NCBI GenBank assembly: GCA_002403205.1
Contig: DHHJ01000022.1
Span: 25,954-89,953, forward strand
Length of the DNA stretch: 64,000 nucleotides
Origin: Anaerolineaceae bacterium UBA4775
Lineage (GTDB): Bacteria; Chloroflexota; Anaerolineae; Anaerolineales; Anaerolineaceae
Direction: 5' to 3'
Shown here piece after piece: positions 34,723 to 43,118 of the stretch; positions within the stretch are counted from its first letter, which is position 1; every line of letters starts with the position of its first letter. A model generated the notes under the pieces. The model saw only the letters and a program-made list of their open reading frames with translations, did no database searches and had not been told where the DNA came from. The position numbers and the translations under genes were made by a program.

Positions 34723-34815
34723 ATGAAGGGGCGCACTCCGCGACAGTTGTTCGAATCCAACACCTTCGTTGGAAAGAAACCGACGCATGTGGGCAATGAA
34801 GTATACTGTATTCAC
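34717..34815 (-). CDS. Leader peptide of the GNAT-MFS-GNAT operon
   Basis: A 32-codon frame starting with GTG at 34815, with AAAGGAAG seven bases before it, and ending at TAG 34719-34717. The peptide begins MNTVYFIAHMRR and ends LSRSAPLHI. An ATG at codon 10 has no ribosome site. It lies between a promoter and two tandem terminators, the usual place for an attenuation leader peptide. It has no run of a single amino acid, so stalling by a translation inhibitor, rather than amino-acid starvation, is the likelier trigger. That it is translated is inferred. Confidence 0.6.
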   Translation of the reverse strand: MNTVYFIAHMRRFLSNEGVGFEQLSRSAPLHI

Positions 34816-34889
34816 TTGAGTGCTTCCTTTCTTATTATTTTCTATCCATACATAGTGCCGCCATTGGCGGCATCGCATTTAACAAAGCG

Positions 34890-34919
34890 AGTGTATCATA
34901 TTTTTCGACTGATTGTCAA
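34890..34919 (-). promoter_or_regulatory. Promoter of the GNAT-MFS-GNAT operon
   Basis: On the minus strand: perfect -35 TTGACA (34919-34914), an 18-base spacer, and -10 TACACT (34895-34890). The predicted start near 34883 gives a leader of about 337 bases, long enough for the leader ORF and both terminators. Confidence 0.7.
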
Positions 34920-35132
34920 GCGGTTTTTGAAAATTGCTGCACATTAACCTGTTTTTGTGCATTTTCCAAATTCAATGATGAGTTTTATTGACCACAAATG
35001 GCAAATTAATGTAGGTGGTAGCCCACAAGCTGTAATTACCTTATGCTGTAATGGGGGACCTGGCAGCAGGCCTGTACCACAGGAATCCAACTTTTCCTTT
35101 TGATGGGATTCAACGCATGTTTTGGATTGATG
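34920..35132. other. Spacer between the GNAT-operon promoter and the CAP-LysM gene
   Basis: Non-coding and fairly AT-rich at its left end. I see no clear terminator for the CAP-LysM gene, whose stop is at 35133, nor any ORF worth calling. The full gene-free stretch before the GNAT start (34547-35132) is described in the leader entries. Confidence 0.4.
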
Positions 35133-36095
35133 TCAATTTTTCTTGAGAAATCCCAGGTACAGCACGACCACCAACCCCAAACCGCTGACGATGACCAGCC
35201 CCAAACCGACATTCCGGCTGTCGCTCAGGGCACGGTGGAGGGCAGTGGGCGGCAATGTGGGTGTGGCGGTGGGCCAGGGCGTGCGAGTGGGGAAGGGCGT
35301 CATGGTTGGGCGCGGCTGGGTGGATGTGGGCGTTCTGGGGAGTGGCGTGTTGGTGGGGGTCGGGGTGGCTGTGGGGTCAGAGGCGGGTCGGATGATCAGC
35401 TCCTGACCGACAAACAGCTGGGTCGTCCCCTGGCTCAGCCCGGAATGGGTCAGAATTTGGTCGATGGGGACCTCATAGGCTTCTGAGATCGTCCAAAGCG
35501 TTTCGCCGTATTGAACGGTGTGAATGATGGCGCCATCTTCACCCGGTGTGGCTGTGACGATTTGCGAAATAGTGATGGGCTGCTCCTGCGCAATTAGGAC
35601 TGCATTCTCACCCGGATTGCCCGCCGCTACAGGCTGGCTGGGTACGCTTTCTCCCGGGAGCACGTTGAGGGTGTAATAGACAATGCCGTTTGCCACGGCA
35701 ACGCCGGCACCGACCTTGCCGGTTGCATATGCCGTCATCGTTTGGTAGTGGACCCAATCGGACCAGATGGTGTAGACACAGTGCTGAACGGTCATGTTGG
35801 TGCCCATGGCGACATTCTCTTTGATCCCATAGTCAAAGGCCGTGGTGCCATCCGCCCGTGTGTGAGTCCACCTGCCCAGGGAGGCCATGTAATCGCTGTG
35901 ACTTTGGGCAAACCCCATCAAATAACTGTCAACGGTATACGGTTCCAGCCCCAGGCTCTGGCGCAAGGCGTTGACGGTGTTGATCAACTCAACCGGTGAG
36001 CCGCCCTGGGCTGAGACAGGCTGAACATAGATAACCGTGGACAGGAACAGCGCGAGGGCAATCATGGCGATGGGCCGTGTGCTGTGTCGCATCAT
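35133..36095 (-). CDS. Secreted CAP-domain and LysM protein with C-terminal membrane anchor
   Basis: A 320-residue surface protein. The signal peptide ends near PVSAQG. A CAP/SCP domain follows (VELINTVNALRQSLGLEPYT, FAQSHSDYMASLGRWTHTRA, GIKENVAMG), then a LysM domain (HTVQYGETLWTISEAYEVPI to TQLFVGQELII), a Thr/Pro linker and a C-terminal helix with a KKN tail. LysM binds peptidoglycan or similar glycans. I use ATG 36095: TATAAT lies six bases upstream and there is no ribosome site, so the mRNA may be leaderless. The CAP His-Glu residues look partly kept. Confidence 0.87.
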   Translation of the reverse strand: MMRHSTRPIAMIALALFLSTVIYVQPVSAQGGSPVELINTVNALRQSLGLEPYTVDSYLMGFAQSHSDYMASLGRWTHTRADGTTAFDYGIKENVAMGTNMTVQHCVYTIWSDWVHYQTMTAYATGKVGAGVAVANGIVYYTLNVLPGESVPSQPVAAGNPGENAVLIAQEQPITISQIVTATPGEDGAIIHTVQYGETLWTISEAYEVPIDQILTHSGLSQGTTQLFVGQELIIRPASDPTATPTPTNTPLPRTPTSTQPRPTMTPFPTRTPWPTATPTLPPTALHRALSDSRNVGLGLVIVSGLGLVVVLYLGFLKKN

Positions 36096-36101
36096 GGCGT
36101 T

Positions 36102-36107
36102 ATTATA
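36102..36107 (-). promoter_or_regulatory. -10 element, apparently leaderless start
   Basis: TATAAT on the minus strand, six bases before the ATG at 36095. The transcript would start at or beside the start codon. No -35 match is clear. Confidence 0.5.
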
Positions 36108-36247
36108 GCTTGTTTGCATAAATAAGGTTGTTTTCGTTCATTTAGGGAGGGACTCGCCGTGACCAGCTTCGTATAGACCTGTATTTTGGCCAATCAGAGC
36201 CTGGTGGAAGCACTGGGGTTACGGTGCAGGGATCCAAACGGGTTGGT

Positions 36248-37219
36248 CTATTCGCAGGGTTCAACTCCGTGAATTTGCTGGTAAATCCTGATAAACCCGT
36301 TGGTCGAGATGATGGAGGCGAACGCGATCGTGCCCAGCTTGCCGCCGGCGCCCCCCAACAGCGGGGTGGTGAAGATGAACAGGATCTCCGTGAACAAGCC
36401 GGCCACCAGGATGTGCCAGAATCGATGGCAGCGTTGTGTGCTGGACATGCCGGTGAAACTGGCGCAAATGGCGACGACGGCCAGGGTGTTTCCAATTTGG
36501 GGGAACAAGGCCGGCAGGGTCAACCCGCCGAAAAGTCCCACCACACCGGAGGCAAGGACTGGCCCGTTGCCCCGGTTGTGGCTGAGGTAAAAGGTCAGTG
36601 GTGCTGCGATGAATGCGATTGCCAGCACCCACAGGTTAGTATATAGATCTGCGATGGGTACGACCAGGAATTCCCTACCCAATCCAAAACCAGCGATGGC
36701 CCCGCCGATGAAGGCGATTGTGCCCAATTTGCCGCCGAAGCCGCCGTACACATCCCTGGCGAGCACATACACCAGGCCGGCGATAGCGCTGGCCAGGGCG
36801 ACCTCGCTGAAATTGAAGAACAGGGCATTGGAGGACATCCCAACGAAGGATCCGCAATAGGCAGGAACGCCGTAGTCGGGGATGATCATATCCGCAATGA
36901 TTGCCACCAGGCTGGAAGCGATCACTGCTCCTAAGCCCATCTCAATCGAAAGATAAAATGTAAAGATCCCGCCGATGAAGACAGCGGAACATTCAAGTGC
37001 TTTAGTTAAGAATTCTGCCGGATTAGAATCGTTTTGCAGGAGATCTTTACCCTCAAGGTAGATATCCACCATGGTGCCGACGGTGATGATCACTGCCACA
37101 ATCCCGGCTGCCGGATGGGCCAGCCAGGCTTCATTGGCTGCCGAGAGCAGCAAGGCCATGACCATAACGGTTAGTAGCAGAAATCCTGTGACGGGTATCG
37201 GTTTTATGTGGGTTCTCAT
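36248..37219 (-). CDS. Polytopic membrane protein with internal duplication
   Basis: A 323-residue protein with about ten membrane helices. Two segments match each other: GSFVGMSSNALFFNFSEVAL with GGFGGKLGTIAFIGG, and ASFTGMSSTQRCHRFWHILV with GGAGGKLGTIAFASI. The protein is therefore built from two repeats, each with FxGMSS and GGxGGKLGTIAF, as in many transporters or channels formed by duplication. I do not recognise the family. It stands alone between the CAP-LysM gene and serS. Confidence 0.8.
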   Translation of the reverse strand: MRTHIKPIPVTGFLLLTVMVMALLLSAANEAWLAHPAAGIVAVIITVGTMVDIYLEGKDLLQNDSNPAEFLTKALECSAVFIGGIFTFYLSIEMGLGAVIASSLVAIIADMIIPDYGVPAYCGSFVGMSSNALFFNFSEVALASAIAGLVYVLARDVYGGFGGKLGTIAFIGGAIAGFGLGREFLVVPIADLYTNLWVLAIAFIAAPLTFYLSHNRGNGPVLASGVVGLFGGLTLPALFPQIGNTLAVVAICASFTGMSSTQRCHRFWHILVAGLFTEILFIFTTPLLGGAGGKLGTIAFASIISTNGFIRIYQQIHGVEPCE

Positions 37220-37558
37220 AAGCTGCTGTTATCCAACGGTTAATCGATGATCTTCACACAAGTTGGCAAGGTGTGAAGGTAATTTCTGACGGGATTACCC
37301 CATGCACCATTGGCGGTGTTAGCCAGGTGACAGGCCAGCCACTGCGAGTGTGATCCTGTTTAGCACAGTTGTGTGGTTGGGCTTAGACGTGCTGTGTTCT
37401 TCCCGATGATTTGCCTGCCCCATTATATCGCATCATAGCAGGCCACCCCAGGTTGTGTGGACAAATGACTCGGTTGATCCTGCGCGGGAAGTCACCAATG
37501 ATCGGATAATGTTAAGGTAAAATCAGACCAGATAAATGACAACGGAGGATACCCCCAG
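37220..37558. other. Intergenic region upstream of serS
   Basis: A gap of 339 bases. TAAAAT at about 37516 may be the serS -10 box, and CGGAGG precedes the serS ATG. I looked for a T-box leader before this synthetase gene (a conserved GGTGG-type box and terminator) and did not find one. No ORF is credible. Confidence 0.4.
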
Positions 37559-38833
37559 ATGCTTGATATGAAGTTGTTTCGAGAAGATCCCGATCTTGTG
37601 CGCACAGCGCTTGAGAAACGCCATATGGACCCCACTCCTGTCGACGCGATCCTCGCTTTGGACGAGCAGCGCCGCCTGCTCATCCAGGATGTTGAAGAAA
37701 TGCGCGCGGAACGAAATGTGGTCTCCAAGCAAATTGGGCAGATGAAGGATAAAGACGAACGGCAGGCGAAAATCGAGGCCATGCGTGCCCTCGGAGAGCA
37801 AATCGACACCGTTGATACGCAGCTCAAACAGGTTGAAGCCGATCTCGAAGCGCTGGTGTCAGAAATTCCCAATATCCCCGATCCGGAAGTCCCAGTGGGT
37901 GTGGATGATAGCGACAATGTGGTCATCCGCCAAGTAGGTGATTTGCTCGATTTTGATTTTGAACCCAAACCGCACTGGGACTTAGGCCCTGAATTGGGCA
38001 TCATTGACTTTGACCGTGGGGTTAAGCTGGCAGGGTCCCGGTTTTATGTGCTCAGCGGCGCCGGGGCGCGCTTGCAGCGTGCGTTGATCTTCTGGATGGT
38101 CGACCTGCACATCCGCCAGGGGTACCTGGAAAAATATCCGCCCTTCATGGTCCGAGGTGAGATCCTGTATGGCGCCGGGCAGTTACCCAAGTTCAAGAAC
38201 AACCTCTACAAGGATCACGAAGAGGACCTGTGGATGGTGCCGACGGCTGAAGTGCCGCTTACAGGCCTCCATATGGGTGAGATCCTGGATGAAGACCTGC
38301 TGCCCCTGCGCTATACCGCCTACACCGCCTGCTTCCGGCGTGAAAAGATGAGCGCTGGGCGGGATGTGCGCGGCATTAAGCGCGGCCACCAATTCGACAA
38401 GGTGGAGATGTACACCTATTGCAAACCGGAGAACTCACCAGCAGAGCATGCGCGCATGCTGAAGGACGCTGAAGAGACGGTGGCGCAATTGGGTTTACCC
38501 TACCGGGTGTTGCTGCAATCCACAGGTGACCTGGGGTTCGGTTCGCATAAGACCTACGACATTGAAGTCTGGGCACCGGGCTGCGGTGAATGGCTGGAAA
38601 TTTCTTCGATCTCAAATGTGGGCGAGTTCCAGGCACGCCGCTCAGGGGTGCGCTACCGGCCAGTGGACGGAAAAGGCACGGAGTTCGTGCACACCCTGAA
38701 TGGCTCAGGTTTGGGGATGCCCCGCACGCTGATCGCTGTGCTGGAAAACTACCAGCAAAAGGATGGCTCCGTGCTGATCCCCGAGGTGCTGCAGCCGTTG
38801 ATGGGCGGTGAGACGGTCATTCGTCCTGCATGA
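37559..38833 (+). CDS. serS: Serine-tRNA ligase
   Basis: A 424-residue class II synthetase that charges tRNA-Ser (and tRNA-Sec where present). The N-terminal coiled-coil arm covers residues 1-105 (MLDMKLFREDPDLVRTALEK to EADLEALVSEIPNIPDP). Catalytic motif 2 is TACFRREKMSAGRDVRGIKR-like, and motif 3 is LNGSGLGMPRTLIAVLENYQ. Length and motifs are normal. A strong terminator follows. Confidence 0.98.
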   Translation: MLDMKLFREDPDLVRTALEKRHMDPTPVDAILALDEQRRLLIQDVEEMRAERNVVSKQIGQMKDKDERQAKIEAMRALGEQIDTVDTQLKQVEADLEALVSEIPNIPDPEVPVGVDDSDNVVIRQVGDLLDFDFEPKPHWDLGPELGIIDFDRGVKLAGSRFYVLSGAGARLQRALIFWMVDLHIRQGYLEKYPPFMVRGEILYGAGQLPKFKNNLYKDHEEDLWMVPTAEVPLTGLHMGEILDEDLLPLRYTAYTACFRREKMSAGRDVRGIKRGHQFDKVEMYTYCKPENSPAEHARMLKDAEETVAQLGLPYRVLLQSTGDLGFGSHKTYDIEVWAPGCGEWLEISSISNVGEFQARRSGVRYRPVDGKGTEFVHTLNGSGLGMPRTLIAVLENYQQKDGSVLIPEVLQPLMGGETVIRPA

Positions 38834-38860
38834 AAGGCTCATTACCAGGTAAAACACAAA

Positions 38861-38885
38861 AGGACGGCGCATCGCCGTCCTTTTT
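38861..38885. terminator. Bidirectional terminator between serS and ferritin
   Basis: AGGACGGCG (38861-38869) and CGCCGTCCT (38873-38881) form a perfect 9-bp stem with a three-base loop. T follows on the plus side and an A run precedes it, so it works for the convergent genes serS and ferritin. Confidence 0.92.
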
Positions 38886-38907
38886 AGTGTTTGAAAATAT
38901 TGTTGGT

Positions 38908-39387
38908 CTACCCGGGAAGGTATGCTTCAAGATTCAAGATGGAACGGTCGCCCAGGGCTTCCAACAGGGTGAGCAGGTGGGAGACGTTGGCTTCTTCTTC
39001 GACCTGTTCGGAAACATACCAGCGCAGAAAATCCTGGGTGGCGTAATCTTTTTCCTCAATCGCCAGGTCCATCAGGTGGTTGATCCGGCCGGTGACGTCT
39101 TTTTCCCAGGTCATGGCCGCTTCAAGAGCCGCTTTGACGCTGGCAAATTGGCTGGTGGGGGCTTCAACTGCGGGAATGGCTACATTGCCTTCAACTTCCA
39201 TCAAAAAATGCACAAATTTCAATGCGTGCTCGCGTTCTTCCTCTGATTGTTTGAAATACATCTGTGAAAGGCGCACGAGACCGATGCTGTCGAAGTAGGC
39301 TGCCATGTTGGCGTAGCCGTTGGATGCAAACAATTCTTCGCCGATTTGGGTGTTGATGGCATCGTTTAATTTTTTACTGATCTTCAT
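38908..39387 (-). CDS. ftnA: Ferritin
   Basis: A 159-residue iron-storage subunit. The four-helix bundle carries the ferroxidase ligands in ISKKLNDAINTQIGEELFAS, MYFKQSEEEREHALKFVHFL and LRWYVSEQVEEEANVSHLLT. This is the bacterial non-haem ferritin pattern rather than bacterioferritin. It stores iron and limits oxidative damage. It is monocistronic, with GGAGGGACC before the ATG. Confidence 0.95.
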   Translation of the reverse strand: MKISKKLNDAINTQIGEELFASNGYANMAAYFDSIGLVRLSQMYFKQSEEEREHALKFVHFLMEVEGNVAIPAVEAPTSQFASVKAALEAAMTWEKDVTGRINHLMDLAIEEKDYATQDFLRWYVSEQVEEEANVSHLLTLLEALGDRSILNLEAYLPG

Positions 39388-39533
39388 GTGGGTCCCTCCA
39401 TGGATTAATTTTTAATTTCTATGAAGTATACTAGATATTTGTATAAATAGCATAAAAATTGTGCGATTTCATTGAAATTGTATGCATTGTGGGCTTTGCT
39501 TGCATTTGAATCATGGTCAGCGGGTTAGGGGTG

Positions 39534-40265
39534 TTACTTGCGTGCCTGGCTGGCAAGATAAAGGGCAATTGAGCCGGCAACTGCGGCGTTGAGGGAGTCG
39601 ATCCGGCCAGACATGGGCAGGCGCATCAAGAGATCGCACTTTTCCCTCACCAAACGGCGCAAACCGCTGGCTTCGTTGCCAACTACCAGCCCGATCCCGC
39701 CGGCGAGGTTGACCTTGGCTGGCGCCTGCGCAGCAGGGCTGTCTTCCAGGCCGATCATCCACCCGCCCGCTGCTTTAAGGCGGTCCATAGCCTGGGCGAG
39801 GTTGTGCTGCGTGATCCTGAGCAGTTCTGTTGCCCCTGATGAGGCGTTCACCACGGCTGGTGTGACGGCTGCTGTCCGGGCAAGCGGCAGAACGACGCCG
39901 TGCACACCGAATGCTTCTGCAGAGCGCAACAGTGTTCCCAGGTTTTGCGGGTCTTGCACCTGGTCCAAGAGCAACACAAAGACAGGCTCGCCTCGCCCCT
40001 GGGCGACCCCGATGATAGCGTCCAAGTCACTGTAGGGATAACTGCCGGTATTGAGGGCCATGCCCTGGTGATGGGGGTCAATCCCATCGAGGGTGGACCG
40101 ATTGACGGGTTTGATGTGAATGTTTTGGGCGCGTGCCAGCCGGATGAGCTCATCCAGTTGCGTATTTTTTTGGATGTTTTCCGCAATCCAAAGGTGGTTA
40201 ACCTGCCGGCGCTGTGCCCTGAGCACTTCGAAGATGGGGTTTCGGCCGGTGATCCATTCGCTCAA
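39534..40265 (-). CDS. rlmB: 23S rRNA (guanosine-2'-O-)-methyltransferase RlmB-like
   Basis: A 243-residue SPOUT methyltransferase. The substrate-binding N-terminus starts WITGRNPIFEVLRAQRRQVN and includes HQGMALNTG. The knotted domain has LDQVQDPQNLGTLLRSAEAF, IGLVVGNEASGL and LPMSGRIDSLNAAVAGSI. In E. coli RlmB methylates G2251 of 23S rRNA. Here it lies three bases after the cysS stop, a common cysS-rlmB pairing that supports the assignment. YacO-type paralogues are an alternative name. Confidence 0.93.
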   Translation of the reverse strand: MSEWITGRNPIFEVLRAQRRQVNHLWIAENIQKNTQLDELIRLARAQNIHIKPVNRSTLDGIDPHHQGMALNTGSYPYSDLDAIIGVAQGRGEPVFVLLLDQVQDPQNLGTLLRSAEAFGVHGVVLPLARTAAVTPAVVNASSGATELLRITQHNLAQAMDRLKAAGGWMIGLEDSPAAQAPAKVNLAGGIGLVVGNEASGLRRLVREKCDLLMRLPMSGRIDSLNAAVAGSIALYLASQARK

Positions 40266-40268
40266 GGG

Positions 40269-41669
40269 TTACTCCCAGTGCCAGGTTGAACCCTGGGGTG
40301 TATCTTCGATGACCACACCCAGTTTCAACAGGTCGTCTCTCACACCATCCGCCAGGCTGTACATTTTTTGTTCACGGAGCTGCTGGCGCAGGTCGAGCAA
40401 AAGATCGATGAATGCGTCCGCTCCGGTGGCCCCTGCTTCAGGCTCGTTCAGTTCAAGGCCTAAAACACCGGTCAGCTCGTTGAAGGTATGCTGGGCAGGC
40501 GATAATTCTTCGTCGGTGGCCTGCTCTGATCGAGCCTGGTTGATGGCTCTCACCAGGTCGAAGATGCTCCCCAGGGCGCCTGCGGTGTTGACATCTTCAT
40601 CCATGGCGGCGATGAAGGCTTCACGGGTGGCGGTGATCTGTTTGTCCAGTTTTTCGAGGACATCAGCAGGTGCGCCTGCCGCACCTGGCAGGGCGGGGCG
40701 TTTGGCAGACAGCAGTCGTTCCAGGGCACGCTGGTTGGCTTCGATCACTTCGCTGTTGAAGGTTAACGGGCTGCGGTAGTAGGAACTGAGGACGAGCAGG
40801 CGCATCACGTCCCCGGGGTATTCTTCCAGGAACTCATTGATCGGGACCAGGTTGCCGATGGATTTAGACATCTTCTCCCCTTTGAGCTGAAGCATGCCGT
40901 TGTGCATCCAGTAGCGCGCAAAGGGCGCACCGGTGATGGCTTCTGTCTGGGCGATTTCGTTCTCATGGTGGGGGAAGATCAGGTCATTGCCGCCGCCGTG
41001 AATGTCAATTTGATGACCCAGGTGGCTCAGGTTCATAGCCGAGCATTCGATATGCCAACCAGGCCGGCCAGGGCCCCAGGGGCTGTCCCAGGAGGGTTCG
41101 CCAGGTTTGACTTTCTTCCAGACGGCGAAATCCATGGGGTTTTCTTTGCGTTCGTCCACCCGGATGCGGCTGCCTGCGTTCATTTCTTCCAGTTTGCGGC
41201 CGGAGAGTTTGCCGTAATCCTTGGCTGTTTCAACCCTGAAATATACGTCCCCTTCCACCTCGTAGGCAGCACCTTTTTCGATCAATTGCGACACCATATC
41301 AATGATCGCATTGATCTCTTCCGTGGCGCGGGGGTGCTCTGTGGCAGGCATGATATTGAGGTCCCGCAGGTTGTTTTTAAACTCCTCGATATATTTCTCG
41401 GCGAGCTCAAAGGGGTCCACGCCCATGCGTTTGGCGCGGTCGATGATTTTGTCATCCACATCGGTGAAGTTCATCACATATTCGACATCGTAGCCCCGAA
41501 AGATCAGATACCGCCGAATAATGTCAAAAACCAGGGCTGACATCGCATGTCCAACATGGGCGCTGTCGTAAACGGTTGGCCCGCAGACATACATCCTGAC
41601 TTTTCCTTCTTCGATGGTTTTAAATTCAGTTTTTTCCCGGGTCAGGGTGTTATAAACTCGTAAGGTCAT
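40269..41669 (-). CDS. cysS: Cysteine-tRNA ligase
   Basis: A 466-residue class I synthetase. The zinc and cysteine-binding CGPTVYD, the HIGH-like HVGHAM, WHIECSAMN, HHENEIAQTEA and KMSKSIGN are all present. It charges tRNA-Cys. rlmB follows on the same strand after three bases. The C-terminal anticodon region is normal. Confidence 0.98.
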   Translation of the reverse strand: MTLRVYNTLTREKTEFKTIEEGKVRMYVCGPTVYDSAHVGHAMSALVFDIIRRYLIFRGYDVEYVMNFTDVDDKIIDRAKRMGVDPFELAEKYIEEFKNNLRDLNIMPATEHPRATEEINAIIDMVSQLIEKGAAYEVEGDVYFRVETAKDYGKLSGRKLEEMNAGSRIRVDERKENPMDFAVWKKVKPGEPSWDSPWGPGRPGWHIECSAMNLSHLGHQIDIHGGGNDLIFPHHENEIAQTEAITGAPFARYWMHNGMLQLKGEKMSKSIGNLVPINEFLEEYPGDVMRLLVLSSYYRSPLTFNSEVIEANQRALERLLSAKRPALPGAAGAPADVLEKLDKQITATREAFIAAMDEDVNTAGALGSIFDLVRAINQARSEQATDEELSPAQHTFNELTGVLGLELNEPEAGATGADAFIDLLLDLRQQLREQKMYSLADGVRDDLLKLGVVIEDTPQGSTWHWE

Positions 41670-41709
41670 GGTTAATAAGCTCTCTGTCTAAATTCCGGTG
41701 TATATGTAC

Positions 41710-42789
41710 TTATTCAGGTTTGGCAAAGATCATCCTGCCAGCCGCAGTTTGGAGAACCTTGGTGACGGTGATCCTGATGGTTTTTCCGATGTAGGCATGC
41801 CCGTCTTCCACCACCACCATGGTGCCATCTTCCATATACCCAACGCCCTGGCCGTATTCCTTGCCTTCCTGGATGATGGTCATATCCAGGGATTCACCCG
41901 GCAGCAGGATGGCTTTTACAGCATTGGCCAGCTCGTTGATATTGAGAACTTTGACGCCCTGCAGTTCAGCCACGCGGTTGAGGTTGTAATCGTTGGTGAG
42001 GATAGGGCAGTTTAACTGGCGAGCAAGGACAACCAAACGATCGTCGACTTCACGGACACCTTCGACATCGATATCTGTGATGGTGACGGGGATATCAGGG
42101 TCTTTCTGCAACTCGGCCAAAACTTCCATACCACGTCGGCCCCTTTGGCGGCGGAGGTTGTCTGCCGAATCGCTGACGTATTGCAGCTCGTTGAGCACAA
42201 AGCGCGGGATGAGCAAGCGTCCAAGCAGAAAACCCGTGCGGGCGATATCATAAATGCGCCCATCGATGATTGTACTGGTATCCACGAGAATGCGCCGGCT
42301 ATCGGTGATCGCATTGGCGTCCTCTGACCCGTCCTCCAGGTCACCACCGCGCGGCCCAACGCGGATCAGGTGGCGCAGCTCTTTCTGGCGGGAGACAAAC
42401 AGGATCACGCCCAAGTAGCCGAAGATCAGCACGGCAATAAAAGGCAGGATGCTGCCAAATGGTGGGGGCAGCAGGGAGATGGGGTATGCCAGCAGGGCGG
42501 ATAAAACCAACCCAACGATCAGCCCCAGGATCCCGAAAACCAGTGTTTGGGCAGATAGGTTACTGAGTTGTTTGCGCAGCGCAGAGATGGGTTTGATCGA
42601 TATCCATGGCGCGATAATGAAACCAAATACTGCAAAGATAAAGGTTGAGAGAATTTGGTAAAAAAGGATGTTCTGAGGGCTTTCGACCCATACCCTTTGG
42701 ATTAAGTGCCCAACAGGTTCGCCTATAAAAAAGCCAGTTGCGCCAATAAGGATGAATCCAATAATACGAGAGATAAATTCAATGGACAT
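41710..42789 (-). CDS. PIN/TRAM-domain membrane protein (YacL-like)
   Basis: A 359-residue protein. Four N-terminal membrane helices (about residues 6-140) are followed by a PIN nuclease domain (LVDTSTIIDGRIYDIARTGF, VLNELQ, DDRLVVLARQL, TNDYNLNRVA: the four acidic residues) and a C-terminal TRAM domain (QGVGYMEDGTMVVVEDGHAY) that binds RNA. The same plan is found in Bacillus YacL and many Chloroflexota and Firmicutes. A membrane-bound RNase or stress function is inferred. GGAG lies nine bases before the ATG. Confidence 0.93.
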   Translation of the reverse strand: MSIEFISRIIGFILIGATGFFIGEPVGHLIQRVWVESPQNILFYQILSTFIFAVFGFIIAPWISIKPISALRKQLSNLSAQTLVFGILGLIVGLVLSALLAYPISLLPPPFGSILPFIAVLIFGYLGVILFVSRQKELRHLIRVGPRGGDLEDGSEDANAITDSRRILVDTSTIIDGRIYDIARTGFLLGRLLIPRFVLNELQYVSDSADNLRRQRGRRGMEVLAELQKDPDIPVTITDIDVEGVREVDDRLVVLARQLNCPILTNDYNLNRVAELQGVKVLNINELANAVKAILLPGESLDMTIIQEGKEYGQGVGYMEDGTMVVVEDGHAYIGKTIRITVTKVLQTAAGRMIFAKPE

Positions 42790-43118
42790 ATATGATGACT
42801 CCTTTTAAAGTGCAAAATAAATGAAATAATAGCTAACTAAATGATAGCATGCGGGGCAGGATAAGTCAATTTTAGGGGGTTGTTCAAAGGGAATATTAAT
42901 CTGTTTTAACGGTAAACCAACAGCTGTCTTTGGATTCACCCTGCCTTTGCAGGGGCGTGGCATCAGTTGGGCTCTAGAACCACACCAGCAGTCTGGTGGG
43001 CAAGGTGTGTAAGATCCTGCAGCCTGCCTTTTGGTTAAAACCAACATAAGCTGGGTTGTTGCCAAGGCTCGTGATTTGTGTTTGATTTGTTCTTTAATTT
43101 TGTTGCGGGAAAAACAAC
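42790..43118. other. Intergenic region with short hairpins
   Basis: A gap of 329 bases. It has short inverted repeats such as CCCTGC/GCAGGG (about 42939-42955), CACCAG/CTGGTG (about 42987) and TTGGTT/AACCAA (about 43035), but no T run or conserved pattern. ORFs here have no coding character. The promoter of the PIN-TRAM gene should be at its left end. Confidence 0.4.

Noticed and set aside
34741..34770. tRNA T-arm-like text (GTTGTTCGAATCCAAC)
   Set aside because: The stem is only four bp with an eight-base loop, and no acceptor or anticodon arm fits around it. The bases are part of the leader ORF on the other strand.
37220..37558. T-box leader before serS
   Set aside because: No conserved T-box sequence or terminator/antiterminator pair was found.
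42930..43060. Possible structured RNA
   Set aside because: Stems are only about six bp, without a T run or covarying pattern that I can see.
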